64,000 nt of DNA from Oscillospiraceae bacterium (GCA_015066225.1 SVOT01000002.1:62001-126000); one strand, 5' to 3'; counted from the stretch's first letter, positions 52,305 through 62,405 are shown. Notes: a model not told the origin generated them from the sequence alone. Program-made: numbers and translations.

Positions 52305-54155
52305 TTGGCAGAAAAAAAGAAACTGGATTATAAAAAGACGATTCTCACAGGTTTCGGTTTTCTTGCAACTTCTATTGCATGGGCGATTTATGACCCATAC
52401 ATCACAAAAATTCTGAACAAAATTCTTTCAGAAAGTGATTTAATCACAAGATTGAGCAACGCTATCGCAGACGCTGTTCCGTGGATTGGCGAATTCTCAG
52501 CGGCTCAGGGTAATGCCGTTTCTCTCGGTGGCGGCTTCACACTCGTTCCGCTGTTTATCGGTATTATTATGACGTTCGATAACATCTTCGGCGTTATTTT
52601 CCAGCCCACATTCGGCAAGCTTTCAGATAACTGCCATTCGAAATTAGGTAAACGCCGTCCGTTTATTGTGACCTGCGCCCCTATTTCTGCAATTTTGTTT
52701 GCACTTATCCCCATAGTTGCGCTTAATACAGATGGTGCAATGCAGCTTCCCCTCACAATGATAACTGTTATCTTGTTTGTTTTCTCAATGTCATTGTGGC
52801 GTGCACCTGTTGTTGCGCTTATGCCCGACCTTACACCTCCCGAGCTTCGTTCCGAGGGTAACGCCGTTATCAACCTTATGGGTGGTATCGGTTCTGCTGT
52901 CGGTATGGTTGCGGGTACAGTCGGCATTATTCTCTGTATGCTTTTCACAGGCCACAGCAAGGCAGAAATCACAGCGGATGAAACTCTTTCATTCCCCTAC
53001 GTTTTCATTGTTGGTTCTGTTGTTATGATTATCGGTATGCTCGTGCTTCTCTTCTTTGTCAAAGAAGAAGACACAAGCATCAAGCTCAAGGGCGAGCTCA
53101 ACCAGTATGCTGACGCAAAGGCTAAAAAGGCAGCCGCTAAAGCAGAGGCAAAGGCACAGAAGGCAGCTCTCAAGGCTATGAAGCTTTCAAAGGGCGAAAG
53201 AAAGAGCCTTATCTTTATGCTTGGCACATTGTTCTTCCTCTTCTGCGCAGCTAACGCAATCACAACATTCTTCTCATTGTTTGCTCAGGAAATTCTTCAT
53301 ATGATTACCTCCAAGGCAACAATTGTTATGCTTATTTTTGCTGTTTGCTCCGGTGCGGCGGCACTTCCCGCAGGTAAAATGGGTAAAAAATACGGCAGAA
53401 AGAAAACAATTATGGCAGGTCTTGCAGTTTTCCTTGTTGCGTTTATTGTTTTCTTCGGTGTGTTTATTGGTATGCTGGGCGGCAAAAACCTTACAATTAA
53501 CGAGTATGTTAAGGTTAACAACACCTATATCGCCATTGACGACAACATCAATAACTACAACGCTGACCTCAGTGAAAAAGCAGAGGCAGAGGGCAAAAAG
53601 CTTGAAAAAGACGACGTTCTTACAATTCAGGGCTATCTTGAATACAAGCAGTCACCCGATGAAGCATCAAAATATGTTGCTTTTGAAGAATACCTTGTAG
53701 AAAATGCAGGCGAGGGCATCTATGATGCAGTTGTAGCGGTTTCTAATGAAATTCTCGACACAAACACAAAGGATTTCACAGTTGCTCTTGAAGCGATTGT
53801 TACAAACGTCGGCGACGTTACCGCAATTCTTCAGGTTCTTATTTACCCTGTTCTTGTTCTTGGCGGTGCGGCTAATATGTTCATCACCGTTAACACTCTT
53901 CCCCTTGTTCTTGAAATCGGCGGTGTTGAAAAGGTTGGTACTTTCACAGGCTACTATTACACAGCAACCTTCTCCGCACAGATTGCGTCACCCATCGTTT
54001 ACGGTTTCATAAGAATGTTTGCAGGCACATATATGTCGCTGTTCTACTACAGCCCGATTATGTTTGCAATAGCAATCTTCCTTATTATGTTTGTTAAACA
54101 CGGTGAAGCAGTTCCCGAAGAAGTAATAAAACAGGCAGAAGCAGAAAACGACTAA
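52305..54155 (+). CDS. SLC45/GPH-like MFS sugar transporter with large insertion
   Basis: A 616-residue transporter with about 12 helices. The N-terminal half has FQPTFGKLSDNCHSKLGKRRPFI near 100-122, typical of the sucrose/SLC45 and GPH groups, and MPDLTPPELRSEGNAVINLMG near 171. A Lys/Ala-rich cytoplasmic stretch near 270-290 (AKKAAAKAEAKAQKAALKAM) links the halves. Between two late helices lies a hydrophilic insert of about 110 residues (around 390-500), probably outside the cell, which is unusual. TTG start after AGGAGG. Confidence 0.82.
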   Translation: MAEKKKLDYKKTILTGFGFLATSIAWAIYDPYITKILNKILSESDLITRLSNAIADAVPWIGEFSAAQGNAVSLGGGFTLVPLFIGIIMTFDNIFGVIFQPTFGKLSDNCHSKLGKRRPFIVTCAPISAILFALIPIVALNTDGAMQLPLTMITVILFVFSMSLWRAPVVALMPDLTPPELRSEGNAVINLMGGIGSAVGMVAGTVGIILCMLFTGHSKAEITADETLSFPYVFIVGSVVMIIGMLVLLFFVKEEDTSIKLKGELNQYADAKAKKAAAKAEAKAQKAALKAMKLSKGERKSLIFMLGTLFFLFCAANAITTFFSLFAQEILHMITSKATIVMLIFAVCSGAAALPAGKMGKKYGRKKTIMAGLAVFLVAFIVFFGVFIGMLGGKNLTINEYVKVNNTYIAIDDNINNYNADLSEKAEAEGKKLEKDDVLTIQGYLEYKQSPDEASKYVAFEEYLVENAGEGIYDAVVAVSNEILDTNTKDFTVALEAIVTNVGDVTAILQVLIYPVLVLGGAANMFITVNTLPLVLEIGGVEKVGTFTGYYYTATFSAQIASPIVYGFIRMFAGTYMSLFYYSPIMFAIAIFLIMFVKHGEAVPEEVIKQAEAEND

Positions 54156-54191
54156 AACAAAAGGCACTTGCTTAGCAAGTGCCTTTTGTTT
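54155..54191 (+). terminator. Terminator of the MFS transporter gene
   Basis: AAACAAAAGGCACTTGC and GCAAGTGCCTTTTGTTT are perfect 17-base arms around a three-base loop. Confidence 0.9.
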
Positions 54192-54297
54192 GTGGCAAGT
54201 TGGAAGTGGCAAGTGGCAAGTTTCGGACCTGCGGTGCAATTATATATTAACCGATAACTTGCGGCTTTGCGAAGCCAATTAAAAAGTTTAATAGCAA

Positions 54298-54330
54298 GCC
54301 CTCTCCTGGTGACACAAGAGAGGGCGTTTT
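54298..54330. terminator. Hairpin after secA
   Basis: GCCCTCTC pairs with GAGAGGGC; the T-run GTTTTATTT is on the plus strand, so orientation for secA is not ideal. The DNA between this and 54191 includes reversed copies of the ACTTGCCACTTGC repeat seen near 22.6 kb. Confidence 0.5.
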
Positions 54331-54332
54331 AT

Positions 54333-57062
54333 TTATTCATTCATTCCGCAGCATTTTTTATATTTTTTACCGCTTCCGCAGGGGCAGGGGTCATTTCTGC
54401 CGGGCTTTTTATCTGATTTTTTCGGTTCTTTTTTTACCGTGCCGTCATCTGAGCCGGAGGTTGAGGTTATTTTAGCCGCCTGCTTTCTTTCCATCGGGGC
54501 TTCTTTTCTGATTCTTGTCTGAAGAACAAAATCAACGGTGCCTTCACGTATGCCGTTTGTCATTTCCTCGAACATATCAAGACCTTCATCACGGAAAACG
54601 ATAACGGGGTCTTTACCGCCGTAGCCCATAAGACCCATACTGCGCTTGAGCTGGTCCATAGCGTCGATGTGCTCCATCCAACGGATGTCAACGTTTCTGA
54701 GAAGACCGATTCTTTCAAGCTCCTTGACGGTGTCTTCGCCGAATTCTTCTTTTCTTGTATCGTAAAGCTCCTGTGCCTTGTTGAGAAGAAGCTCGGTGAG
54801 CTCTTCGTTGTCGCTGATATCTTCAATGGCAGTATCGCCGAGAAGCCATGCGTATTTTGTTTTGAGTCCTTTTTTGTTCCATTCGTCTGCCTTGACGTTA
54901 GCGGGGCAATAGAAATCAACGGATTCAGCGATTGTGTCAACAATCATCTTCTGAATAAGTGCGGAGATGTCTTCACCGTCAAGCACCTGATTACGCTGAC
55001 CGTAAATAACCTCACGCTGTTTGTTCATAACGTCGTCGTATTTAAGAACGTTACGGCGAATAGCAAAGTTGTTACCCTCAACCTTTTTCTGTGCATTTTC
55101 AATTGTTGAGGTAAAAATCTTCGCTTCAATGGGCATATCGCCGATGCTCTTGAAGGCATCAAGTGTGTTGTAGAAGCGGTCACCTGCGAAAAGCCTTAAC
55201 AAATCGTCTTCTGCAGAAAGGTAAAAACGGCTTTCACCGGGGTCACCCTGTCTGCCTGCACGACCGCGGAGCTGGTTGTCGATTCGTCTTGATTCGTGGC
55301 GCTCTGTGCCGATAATGCAAAGACCGCCCGCTGCACGGACCTTTTCAGCCTCTTCTTTTGTAACTGCCTTGTATTTTGCTTCAAGCTCACGGAAGGTGTT
55401 TCTTGCGTTGAGAATATCTTCATTGTCGGTTTCTGCAAAGCCGGTTGCCTCGGCAATAAGCTCCTCAGAGAAATCCATTTTTCTCATTTCGGATTTTGCC
55501 ATAAACTCGGGGTTACCGCCGAGGATAATGTCGGTACCACGACCCGCCATGTTGGTGGCAATTGTAACAGCACCGAATTTACCCGCCTGAGCGACGATTT
55601 CAGCCTCTTTTTCGTGGAACTTAGCGTTAAGAACCTCGTGCTTGATGCCTTGTTTTTTAAGGAATTTTGAGAGCTTTTCACTCTTTTCAATGTTAACCGT
55701 ACCAACAAGAACGGGCTGACCCTTTTCGTGGCACTCCTTAATCTGTTCAACAATGGCGCCGAATTTTGCCTCTTCGGTTTTGTAAAGAACGTCGTCGTTA
55801 TCCTTTCTTATCATGGGCTTGTTGGTGGGAATTTCAACAACGTCGAGACTGTATATTTCCTGGAACTCGGAGCTTTCGGTCATTGCAGTACCCGTCATAC
55901 CGGAAAGCTTCTTGTAAAGGCGGAAATAGTTCTGGAAGGTTATTGTTGCAAGAGTTTTGCTCTCGTGCTCAACCTTAACGCCCTCTTTTGCTTCAATAGC
56001 CTGGTGAAGACCCTCGCTGTAACGTCTGCCCAGCATAATACGGCCTGTGAACTCGTCAACGATAAGAACCTGACCGTCCTTAACAACGTAGTCAACGTCG
56101 CGTGTCATTGTGCCGTGGGCTTTAAGAGCTTGGTTGATGTGGTGCTGAAGTGTAAGGTTTTCGGCATCCATAAGGTTTTCAATGTGGAAAGCCGCCTCAG
56201 CCTTTGCGATACCCGATTTTGTGAGTGTAGCAGATTTTGCCTTTTCGTCAACAAGATAATCGCCGCCGTCCTCTGCAACAACATCTTCTGCATCAAGCTT
56301 TGTGTCAAGCTCCTTGACCTTGACCATTTTAAGACGTTTAACAAAATCGTTTGTGAGGCGGTAAAGGTCTGTTGATGCTTCACCGATACCGGAAATGATA
56401 AGGGGTGTTCTTGCCTCGTCAATAAGGATAGAGTCAACCTCGTCAACAACAGCGAAGTTGTGACCCCTCTGAACACGCTGCTCGGCATACATAACCATAT
56501 TGTCACGAAGATAGTCAAAGCCCATTTCATTGTTTGTGCCGAAGGTGATGTCAGCGGCATAAGCCTCTTTTCTTTCTTCGTTTGTTTTTTCGTGGATAAT
56601 AAGACCCACCTTGAGACCCATAAAGCGGTAAATTTTGCCCATCCACTCAGAGTCACGCTTTGCAAGGTAGTCGTTGACAGTAACGATATGCACGCCCTTA
56701 CCGGAAAGTGCATTAAGATATGCAGGCAGGGTAGCAACAAGAGTTTTACCCTCACCTGTTTTCATTTCCGCAATTCTGCCCTGGTGAAGAATGATACCGC
56801 CGAGAATCTGCACGGGGTAGTGCTTCATACCGAGAACACGCCAAGCCGCTTCACGGCAGGCGGCAAATGCCTCGGGGAGAATGTCATCAAGAGATTCACC
56901 GTTTTTAAGACGGTTCTGAAATTCGGGGGTTTTTGCCTGCAACTGTTCATCTGTTAAAGAAGCGAATTCGCTTTCAAGTGAAAGAACCTTGTCCTTCAAG
57001 CCATTGATTCGCTTGATTTCTTTTGAAGAATAGTCGCCGAATATTTTTTTGAGTAAAGACAT
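54333..57062 (-). CDS. secA: Preprotein translocase ATPase SecA
   Basis: A 909-residue motor that drives proteins through SecYEG. Walker A is MKTGEGKTL near 105, Walker B-type [19 protein letters not shown] near 210, PNVINGR-like helicase motif [14 protein letters not shown] near 500, [17 protein letters not shown] near 595, and a C-terminal SEC-C zinc motif ([13 protein letters not shown]). ATG 57062 is chosen with AAAGGA 12 bases upstream; the 55 residues of open frame before it are not SecA-like. Confidence 0.97.
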   Translation of the reverse strand: MSLLKKIFGDYSSKEIKRINGLKDKVLSLESEFASLTDEQLQAKTPEFQNRLKNGESLDDILPEAFAACREAAWRVLGMKHYPVQILGGIILHQGRIAEMKTGEGKTLVATLPAYLNALSGKGVHIVTVNDYLAKRDSEWMGKIYRFMGLKVGLIIHEKTNEERKEAYAADITFGTNNEMGFDYLRDNMVMYAEQRVQRGHNFAVVDEVDSILIDEARTPLIISGIGEASTDLYRLTNDFVKRLKMVKVKELDTKLDAEDVVAEDGGDYLVDEKAKSATLTKSGIAKAEAAFHIENLMDAENLTLQHHINQALKAHGTMTRDVDYVVKDGQVLIVDEFTGRIMLGRRYSEGLHQAIEAKEGVKVEHESKTLATITFQNYFRLYKKLSGMTGTAMTESSEFQEIYSLDVVEIPTNKPMIRKDNDDVLYKTEEAKFGAIVEQIKECHEKGQPVLVGTVNIEKSEKLSKFLKKQGIKHEVLNAKFHEKEAEIVAQAGKFGAVTIATNMAGRGTDIILGGNPEFMAKSEMRKMDFSEELIAEATGFAETDNEDILNARNTFRELEAKYKAVTKEEAEKVRAAGGLCIIGTERHESRRIDNQLRGRAGRQGDPGESRFYLSAEDDLLRLFAGDRFYNTLDAFKSIGDMPIEAKIFTSTIENAQKKVEGNNFAIRRNVLKYDDVMNKQREVIYGQRNQVLDGEDISALIQKMIVDTIAESVDFYCPANVKADEWNKKGLKTKYAWLLGDTAIEDISDNEELTELLLNKAQELYDTRKEEFGEDTVKELERIGLLRNVDIRWMEHIDAMDQLKRSMGLMGYGGKDPVIVFRDEGLDMFEEMTNGIREGTVDFVLQTRIRKEAPMERKQAAKITSTSGSDDGTVKKEPKKSDKKPGRNDPCPCGSGKKYKKCCGMNE

Positions 57063-57113
57063 TTTTTTGACTGTCCTTTCATAATGAGAATTAAGAATAA
57101 ATATACAAAGTAT

Positions 57114-57142
57114 ATTGTAGCACACATTACCATGTAATGCAA
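57114..57142 (-). promoter_or_regulatory. Promoter of secA
   Basis: Minus-strand TTGCAT-17-TACAAT, 52 bases before the start. Confidence 0.65.
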
Positions 57143-57220
57143 ATGAAAAACAATAATTATTTTTTTGTTTACATTTAACCCGGAAATTGATACCATAAAA
57201 TAAAAAAAGAAAAGATTTTT

Positions 57221-57247
57221 GCAACAAAACGCAAAAAAGATGAGTCT
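57221..57247 (+). promoter_or_regulatory. Candidate ECF-type promoter
   Basis: GCAAC followed after 18 bases by GTCT, about 48 bases before the sigma factor gene. This resembles the -35 GCAAC / -10 GTCT pattern of ECF sigma factors and would make the operon self-activated. Confidence 0.4.
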
Positions 57248-57294
57248 ATATAAGTGAGAGCAAAGAGAATTCTCTGTTCACCGAGGTGAAAAAT

Positions 57295-57810
57295 ATGCAT
57301 AATAACAGTACTGAGTTAATTGAACGTTCAAAACACGGCGACGGTGAGGCCTTTTCTCAGCTATATGGCGAATATGCCGTTGAATTGTATCGTTTTGCCA
57401 TTTATATGACGGGCTCCCCCGAGGATGCGGAGGATGCCGTTCAGGAGGCGGTGATTTCTGCCTGGCAAAGCCTACATAGCCTGAAGGATTATTCGCTTTT
57501 CAAGGCATGGCTTTTCAAGATTTTGTCAAACAAATGCAAAACAATGCTGATGAAGCGAAACAGGCACCCCGATTCCTTACCAATTGAGGACTACGATTTT
57601 TTAACCGACAACACCGCAGAAAATCTCATAAACGGCGTTGAGCTGAAGCAGGCTCTTGCATCTCTCACGCCGCCGGATGCCCAGATTATTGTGCTCTCGA
57701 TAATCGGCGGCTTCACAAGTCAGGAGCTTGCGGGCATTTTCAATATGACCCCGGGTACCGTAAGGTCCAGGCAAAAAAGAGCCATTGAAAAACTCAAGAA
57801 GATTTTGTGA
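57295..57810 (+). CDS. ECF-type RNA polymerase sigma factor
   Basis: A 171-residue sigma-70 family protein. Region 2 spans about 20-85 (FSQLYGEYAVELYRFAIYMTGSPEDAEDAVQEAVISAW), region 4 about 115-165 (LTPPDAQIIVLSIIGGFTSQELAGIFNMTPGTVRSRQKRA). It lacks regions 1 and 3, as ECF factors do. ATG 57295 is nine bases after the GAGGTG site. Cotranscribed with a membrane-anchored beta-propeller protein that may be its regulator. Confidence 0.92.
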   Translation: MHNNSTELIERSKHGDGEAFSQLYGEYAVELYRFAIYMTGSPEDAEDAVQEAVISAWQSLHSLKDYSLFKAWLFKILSNKCKTMLMKRNRHPDSLPIEDYDFLTDNTAENLINGVELKQALASLTPPDAQIIVLSIIGGFTSQELAGIFNMTPGTVRSRQKRAIEKLKKIL

Positions 57811-57823
57811 AAGGAGAGCAATT

Positions 57824-60175
57824 ATGGACAAAAACAAGGATTTTGATTTTCTGAGCACAGAAGACCTTAATAAAATAAACGAAAAATTGCAAAAATCAGA
57901 GAAAATAACCCTTCCCGAAAGCCTTTCAACAGAAAAAATAGAGCTTCTTATAAAAGAGGTTAAGCAGGCAGATTACAAGGAAGAGATAAAAAAAGAAAAA
58001 CGCAGAAAAAGAAATACGGCATTCCGCATTGCTGCAGGTGCTGCGGCTGTTATAGTTGCGGTAACGAGCGTTGCGATAGTGAAGCCGTGGAAAAATATTC
58101 CGTTAAAGGATAAGGGCGGTGCAACAAACAGCATAGTGGGCGGTTCGCCCGTTGCTGTGGAGGATTATTCCGAAATAGAAAAGCTTTTTGCCGATTATGC
58201 CGCAAAATATGAAAAATACGAAAATAAGTTTTGTTATAACGTTAACACATTCACCGATGAGGATGCTGTAGACAATGTGAACACGGGTGCCGCACCCCAG
58301 GCGGGAACAGGCAGTAACGGAAGCTCACAGTCTGTGACAAGACCCGTTGCCGAAAGTCATACAGGCAAAGGCTATGGCGAAACAAACGAGCAGGTTTCGG
58401 GTGTACACGAAGCGGATATAATAAAAAATGACGGCACGTATCTTTATGTTGTTAACCCCGATAATACCGATTGGAGTGCATATTATGATGCCTTTGGTGA
58501 TATATACACAAAGGTTTCGGGCACTGTGGGTACAACAAGCCCCAATGCCGGGGGTGCCACACCGAAAAAAGGCTCTGTTTCATCGGAGGAAATTCCCACT
58601 CTTGAATATGATTGTAAAATTTCAATAATAAAGCCCAACAGCGACGGCAAGCTTGAAAAGGCGGGGGTAATTAATATTGAAAAGCCCGAGGATGCAACGA
58701 TTTTCCATATGAGCATCAATGAAATGTATGTTTCGGGCGACAGACTTCTTGTTGTGGGTGAATGCAAAAAAAGAGTACACGACCACAGTGGCGAAGCCGA
58801 AATAACCTGCGACTGTCTCAAAACGCAGTATTACGGTTATCACGACACTCTTGTTATGGCGGCAGCCTTTGATATCAGCGACAAAAAATCCCCTAAAGAG
58901 ATGTGGCGAATATATCAGCAGGGAGACTACGTTTCATCAAGACTTGTGGGAAATGAGCTTGTTCTTATTTCCAACTATTATGTCGACATTTCTGCCGAAG
59001 AGCAGGAGGTTATAGATGGGTGCGTTCCCCAAATCAGCGTTGACGATGGCGAGTTTAACAGAATTTCAGCTTCGGATATCTGCATTATGGATGAGGTTTG
59101 CGATTCCCGTTACCTTGTTGCATCTGTAATGAATATCGGCGATAAGGAAACCTTGAAAACTCAGGCAGTTCTCGGCGGTGGTGAAAATGTTTATTGCACA
59201 ACAGAAACTCTTTACGTCACAAGCACCGAATATAACGATTCAGGCAGAGTTATTGAAATTTTCGGCGGCAGCGGAACACAGAAAACTCAGATTTATAAAT
59301 TCGATATCACTAATTATGACATAAAATACCTTAAAAATGCGTCGGTTGACGGAAGCGCTCTCAATCAGTTCAGTATGGATGAGTATAACGGCGAGCTTCG
59401 CATAGCAACAACTCTCGGCGATTGGGGCGAGAATTTGACAAACCAGCTCTATGTTCTCAACGAAAGCCTTGAAACAAAAGGGCTTCTCAAGGATATTGCA
59501 AAGGGTGAACGGATACAATCCGTCAGATTCAGCGGTGAAACAGCCTACGTAGTAACGTTTATTCAGACAGACCCGCTGTTTGTAATCGACCTTTCAGATT
59601 CCGAAAAACCTGTTATTCTGGGCGAGCTTAAAATACCGGGCTATTCAACCTATCTGCACCCCGTGGGTGAGGGGCTGGTTCTCGGTGTTGGTTACGACGG
59701 CAATGATAACGGCACAAACGGTGGCTTCAAGGTGTCGCTGTTTGATGTCAGCGACCCCACAAAGCCCGTTGAAAGCGGAAAGTTTGTTATTTCAGCCCAA
59801 AGTGCAAAATACAAGTGGAAAAACATCAGCTCCACTGCATACAGCACCCACAAGGCCCTTTGCTGGGACAGCGAAAATAAAATAATGTATATTCCGTATA
59901 CCCAGAGGGAAGAGGTCTGGGCAGATGCAAACGGCTCGAAGCTTGAAACCACAGTAACAAACGGTATTCTTGCATTGAAGATTGATGAAGAAAGCAAAAC
60001 CTTCTCTGCTAACACAAGCTATGAAGCGGTAACCGAAGGTAGTAGCTGGTCAAAGGGAATGTCAAGAGTAACCTATATCGGTGATACAATTTTCGGCTAC
60101 TCGTCATACGACGGCACAATGTATTCATTTAACAAAGCAACAACCGAAAAAATTGATGAAATGAGCATTGGCTGA
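57824..60175 (+). CDS. Membrane-anchored secreted beta-propeller protein, likely sigma partner
   Basis: A 783-residue single-pass protein. The N-terminal ~70 residues are charged and cytoplasmic (STEDLNKINEKLQKSEK, KEEIKKEKRRKR) and could hold a sigma-binding helix; a membrane helix follows at about 65-87 (IAAGAAAVIVAVTSVAIV). Outside lies a linker rich in G/S/T and then a secreted beta-propeller domain (PF09826 type) with QVSGVHEADIIKNDGTYLYVVNPDN near 185, and many Asp/Gly blades. Such proteins are paired with ECF sigma factors in Clostridia. The start follows AAAGGAGAG; the sigma gene ends 13 bases before. Confidence 0.82.
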   Translation: MDKNKDFDFLSTEDLNKINEKLQKSEKITLPESLSTEKIELLIKEVKQADYKEEIKKEKRRKRNTAFRIAAGAAAVIVAVTSVAIVKPWKNIPLKDKGGATNSIVGGSPVAVEDYSEIEKLFADYAAKYEKYENKFCYNVNTFTDEDAVDNVNTGAAPQAGTGSNGSSQSVTRPVAESHTGKGYGETNEQVSGVHEADIIKNDGTYLYVVNPDNTDWSAYYDAFGDIYTKVSGTVGTTSPNAGGATPKKGSVSSEEIPTLEYDCKISIIKPNSDGKLEKAGVINIEKPEDATIFHMSINEMYVSGDRLLVVGECKKRVHDHSGEAEITCDCLKTQYYGYHDTLVMAAAFDISDKKSPKEMWRIYQQGDYVSSRLVGNELVLISNYYVDISAEEQEVIDGCVPQISVDDGEFNRISASDICIMDEVCDSRYLVASVMNIGDKETLKTQAVLGGGENVYCTTETLYVTSTEYNDSGRVIEIFGGSGTQKTQIYKFDITNYDIKYLKNASVDGSALNQFSMDEYNGELRIATTLGDWGENLTNQLYVLNESLETKGLLKDIAKGERIQSVRFSGETAYVVTFIQTDPLFVIDLSDSEKPVILGELKIPGYSTYLHPVGEGLVLGVGYDGNDNGTNGGFKVSLFDVSDPTKPVESGKFVISAQSAKYKWKNISSTAYSTHKALCWDSENKIMYIPYTQREEVWADANGSKLETTVTNGILALKIDEESKTFSANTSYEAVTEGSSWSKGMSRVTYIGDTIFGYSSYDGTMYSFNKATTEKIDEMSIG

Positions 60176-60185
60176 TAAAATCACG

Positions 60186-60222
60186 GGGGAGTGAAAAACA
60201 TTAGTTTTTCACTCCTCTTTTA
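60186..60222 (+). terminator. Terminator after the beta-propeller gene
   Basis: GGAGTGAAAAA pairs with TTTTTCACTCC around a short loop, then TCTTTTATC. Confidence 0.85.
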
Positions 60223-60224
60223 TC

Positions 60225-60254
60225 TTGATTTTTATCTGAAAAGAGGGTTATAAT
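60225..60254 (+). promoter_or_regulatory. Promoter of the amidohydrolase gene
   Basis: TTGATT-18-TATAAT, ending 36 bases before ATG. Confidence 0.5.
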
Positions 60255-60290
60255 ATTTAACATCTATGAAAGAAGGCAGTGTCAGAATTT

Positions 60291-61079
60291 ATGGTTATAG
60301 ATTTTCATACTCACGCATTTCCCGAAGAAATTGCACCAAAGGTTATGGAGAAGCTGAGCTTTACCTCGGGCGGGTTGATCCCACAGACCGATGGCACAAT
60401 AAAGGGCTTGAAATCGATTATGAAAAAGGACGGTGTGGATAAAAGCGTAACCCTCGCAATTGCCACAAATGCAAAACAGCAAAAAGCCGTTAATGATTAT
60501 ATTTGTTCACAGAAAAGTGATGAAATTATACCTTTTGGCTCGGTTTATCCCTATGCAGAGGACGCATTGGAGGAGCTTGAAAGAATAAAAGCTATGGGTA
60601 TGAAGGGTGTAAAGCTTCACCCCGAATATCAGCAGTTTTTTGTTGACGATGAATTTATGAAGCCGATTTATAAAAAAATATCGGAGCTTGGCTTGCTTCT
60701 CATTTTTCACGCAGGTGAGGATTTCGGCTACCCTGCGCCCTATCACGCAACACCTGAAAGGCTGAGAAAAGCCGCAAAATGGATTGAAACATCAATGATT
60801 TGCGCCCATTGGGGCTCGGCAAATATGGGCGAGGATGTGTTGAAATATCTTTGCGATATCCCGGTGTATTTCGACACAGCCTTCGGCTACAGCTCAATGC
60901 CCAAGGACAGGGCAAAAAGAATTTTAGATAAAAAGGGTGTTGATAAGATTCTTTTCGGGTCAGATTGCCCGTGGCACGCCCCCTCGTGGGATATGCGTAT
61001 GATAAAAACCCTGGAATTGACACAGCAAGAGGAAGATTTGATTTTTTATAAGAATGCAATAAAACTGCTTGGTTTGTAA
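60291..61079 (+). CDS. Amidohydrolase-family TIM barrel (PF04909 type)
   Basis: A 262-residue metal-dependent hydrolase or decarboxylase. It starts MVIDFHTHAFPEEIAPKV, with the HxH metal ligands, followed by GMKGVKLHPEYQQFFVDD near 110, LIFHAGEDFGYPAPYHATPE near 140, CAHWGSANMGEDVL near 172 and ILFGSDCPWHAP near 228. A GTG 12 bases upstream is an alternative start with a poorer spacing to AGAAGG. Substrate unknown. Confidence 0.82.
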   Translation: MVIDFHTHAFPEEIAPKVMEKLSFTSGGLIPQTDGTIKGLKSIMKKDGVDKSVTLAIATNAKQQKAVNDYICSQKSDEIIPFGSVYPYAEDALEELERIKAMGMKGVKLHPEYQQFFVDDEFMKPIYKKISELGLLLIFHAGEDFGYPAPYHATPERLRKAAKWIETSMICAHWGSANMGEDVLKYLCDIPVYFDTAFGYSSMPKDRAKRILDKKGVDKILFGSDCPWHAPSWDMRMIKTLELTQQEEDLIFYKNAIKLLGL

Positions 61080-61102
61080 TATAAAAATAAAAAGGAGAAG
61101 CT

Positions 61103-62158
61103 ATGCTTTCGTTTAGTTCAGAGCCCGTGAGTGTGTGGGAAAAGCTGAAAAAAACAACTGAACCAATAATTATGTACGGCACCGGAAACGGTGCCGACAA
61201 GGTGCTTGACGTGTTTTCTGAAAAGGGCATAGCCATAAACGGTGTCACGGCAAGTAACGGCTTTGTGAGAGAGCGCACCTTCAGGGGCTTTCCGGTTAAA
61301 CCTCTGTCATATTTTGAAGAGCTTTACAAAAGCTTCACGGTTGTTATTTCATTCGGTTCATCAAGACCCGAGGTGCTTGAAAATATCCGTGAAATATCAA
61401 AAAAGCACAGAGTTCTTGTGCCCGTTGTGCCCGTCATCGGCACAGAAATTTTTGATGAAGATTATCTTCAGAAAAACGAAAGAGACATAGAAAAGGCATA
61501 TACTCTTCTTGCAGACGATTTTTCAAAAAAGGTTTATGGGGGCTACATTGATTTTCTTTTCGGCGGTGAGTTCAACATTCTTGAAAGCATCACAACACCC
61601 GAAAGCGAGGCTTATGAAAGCATATTGAAACCCCAAAAAGGCGGAGCGTTTGTTGACATTGGTGCATACAGGGGCGACACAGTTGAAAAATATCTTACTC
61701 TTTGCGACGGTGACTACAGCTTTATCGTAGCCGCCGAGCCCGACAAGAAAACCTTTAAAAAGCTTATGGAAAATTGCGGAAAGCTACCCAATTTCAAGGG
61801 AGTGAACGCGGCGGTCACGGACATTGACGGTGAGGTTTATTTCTCTCACGACGGCGGCAGACAGTCTGCAATAGGCGGTGACGTGAAAACAGACAGCGTA
61901 ACTCTTACAAGTCTCTGCAATGGTATAATACCCGATTACATAAAAATAGACGCTGAGGGGTGCGAGCTTCAGATTATTGAATCCTCGGGGGAATTTCTCA
62001 GAAAATACAAGCCCCTTCTCAACGTTGCGGCATATCATAAAAACGAGGATATTTTCAAGCTCCCGCTGCTTCTTGACTGCATAAACGGGGATTATAAAAT
62101 CTATCTTCGCCACCACCCGTACGTTCCCGCATGGGACACAATTTATTATTGCGTGTAA
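61103..62158 (+). CDS. FkbM-family methyltransferase
   Basis: A 351-residue protein. The N-terminal 130 residues (IIMYGTGNGADKVLDVFSEKGI, VVISFGSSRPEVLENI) form a nucleotide-binding-like domain of the kind found before FkbM domains in sugar-modification enzymes. The FkbM methyltransferase follows with GGAFVDIGAYRGDTVEKYL near 176, AAEPDKKTFKKL near 205, and IKIDAEGCELQIIES near 276. It probably O-methylates a sugar or glycan. AAAAGGAG precedes ATG. Confidence 0.85.
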   Translation: MLSFSSEPVSVWEKLKKTTEPIIMYGTGNGADKVLDVFSEKGIAINGVTASNGFVRERTFRGFPVKPLSYFEELYKSFTVVISFGSSRPEVLENIREISKKHRVLVPVVPVIGTEIFDEDYLQKNERDIEKAYTLLADDFSKKVYGGYIDFLFGGEFNILESITTPESEAYESILKPQKGGAFVDIGAYRGDTVEKYLTLCDGDYSFIVAAEPDKKTFKKLMENCGKLPNFKGVNAAVTDIDGEVYFSHDGGRQSAIGGDVKTDSVTLTSLCNGIIPDYIKIDAEGCELQIIESSGEFLRKYKPLLNVAAYHKNEDIFKLPLLLDCINGDYKIYLRHHPYVPAWDTIYYCV

Positions 62159-62207
62159 ATTCGTTCAGCGACAGAAAAATATATTTTGTGACAATTAAAA
62201 AAATATA

Positions 62208-62236
62208 TTGACTTTTTCCTTAATTATATATATATT
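62208..62236 (+). promoter_or_regulatory. Promoter of the potAB operon
   Basis: TTGACT-17-TATATT, which would start transcription about 62243 and leave a leader of roughly 160 bases. Confidence 0.7.
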
Positions 62237-62243
62237 TAAAGTG

Positions 62244-62350
62244 CAAATTAAAATGTCACGGGTTCACACTTTTGGCTCCACGGACAAATCACCAATTTGA
62301 AGAATTATAAGCGTTCTTTGGGTGGGTGGTTTTTTCTTTTAGAAAAAACC
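62244..62350 (+). promoter_or_regulatory. Structured 5' leader of potA, candidate riboswitch
   Basis: Stems are nested: CAAATT (62244-62249) with AATTTG (62294-62299), and TGTC (62254-62257) with GACA (62283-62286), enclosing CACGGGTTCACAC and GGCTCCACGG. A second domain is the hairpin GGTTTTTTC/GAAAAAACC (62328-62350). I do not recognise it as a known riboswitch class. Confidence 0.5.
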
Positions 62351-62405
62351 CGACCTTCAGCAAAACACATCATTTTGCTACAAACCATAGAGAGGGGTTG
62401 CGTAA

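Noticed and set aside
55728-56375. 215-codon plus-strand ORF
   Set aside because: Antisense shadow of secA, which is unambiguous.
62244-62405. Known riboswitch (guanidine, TPP, preQ1)
   Set aside because: The conserved cores of these classes, as far as I can recognise them by eye, are absent.
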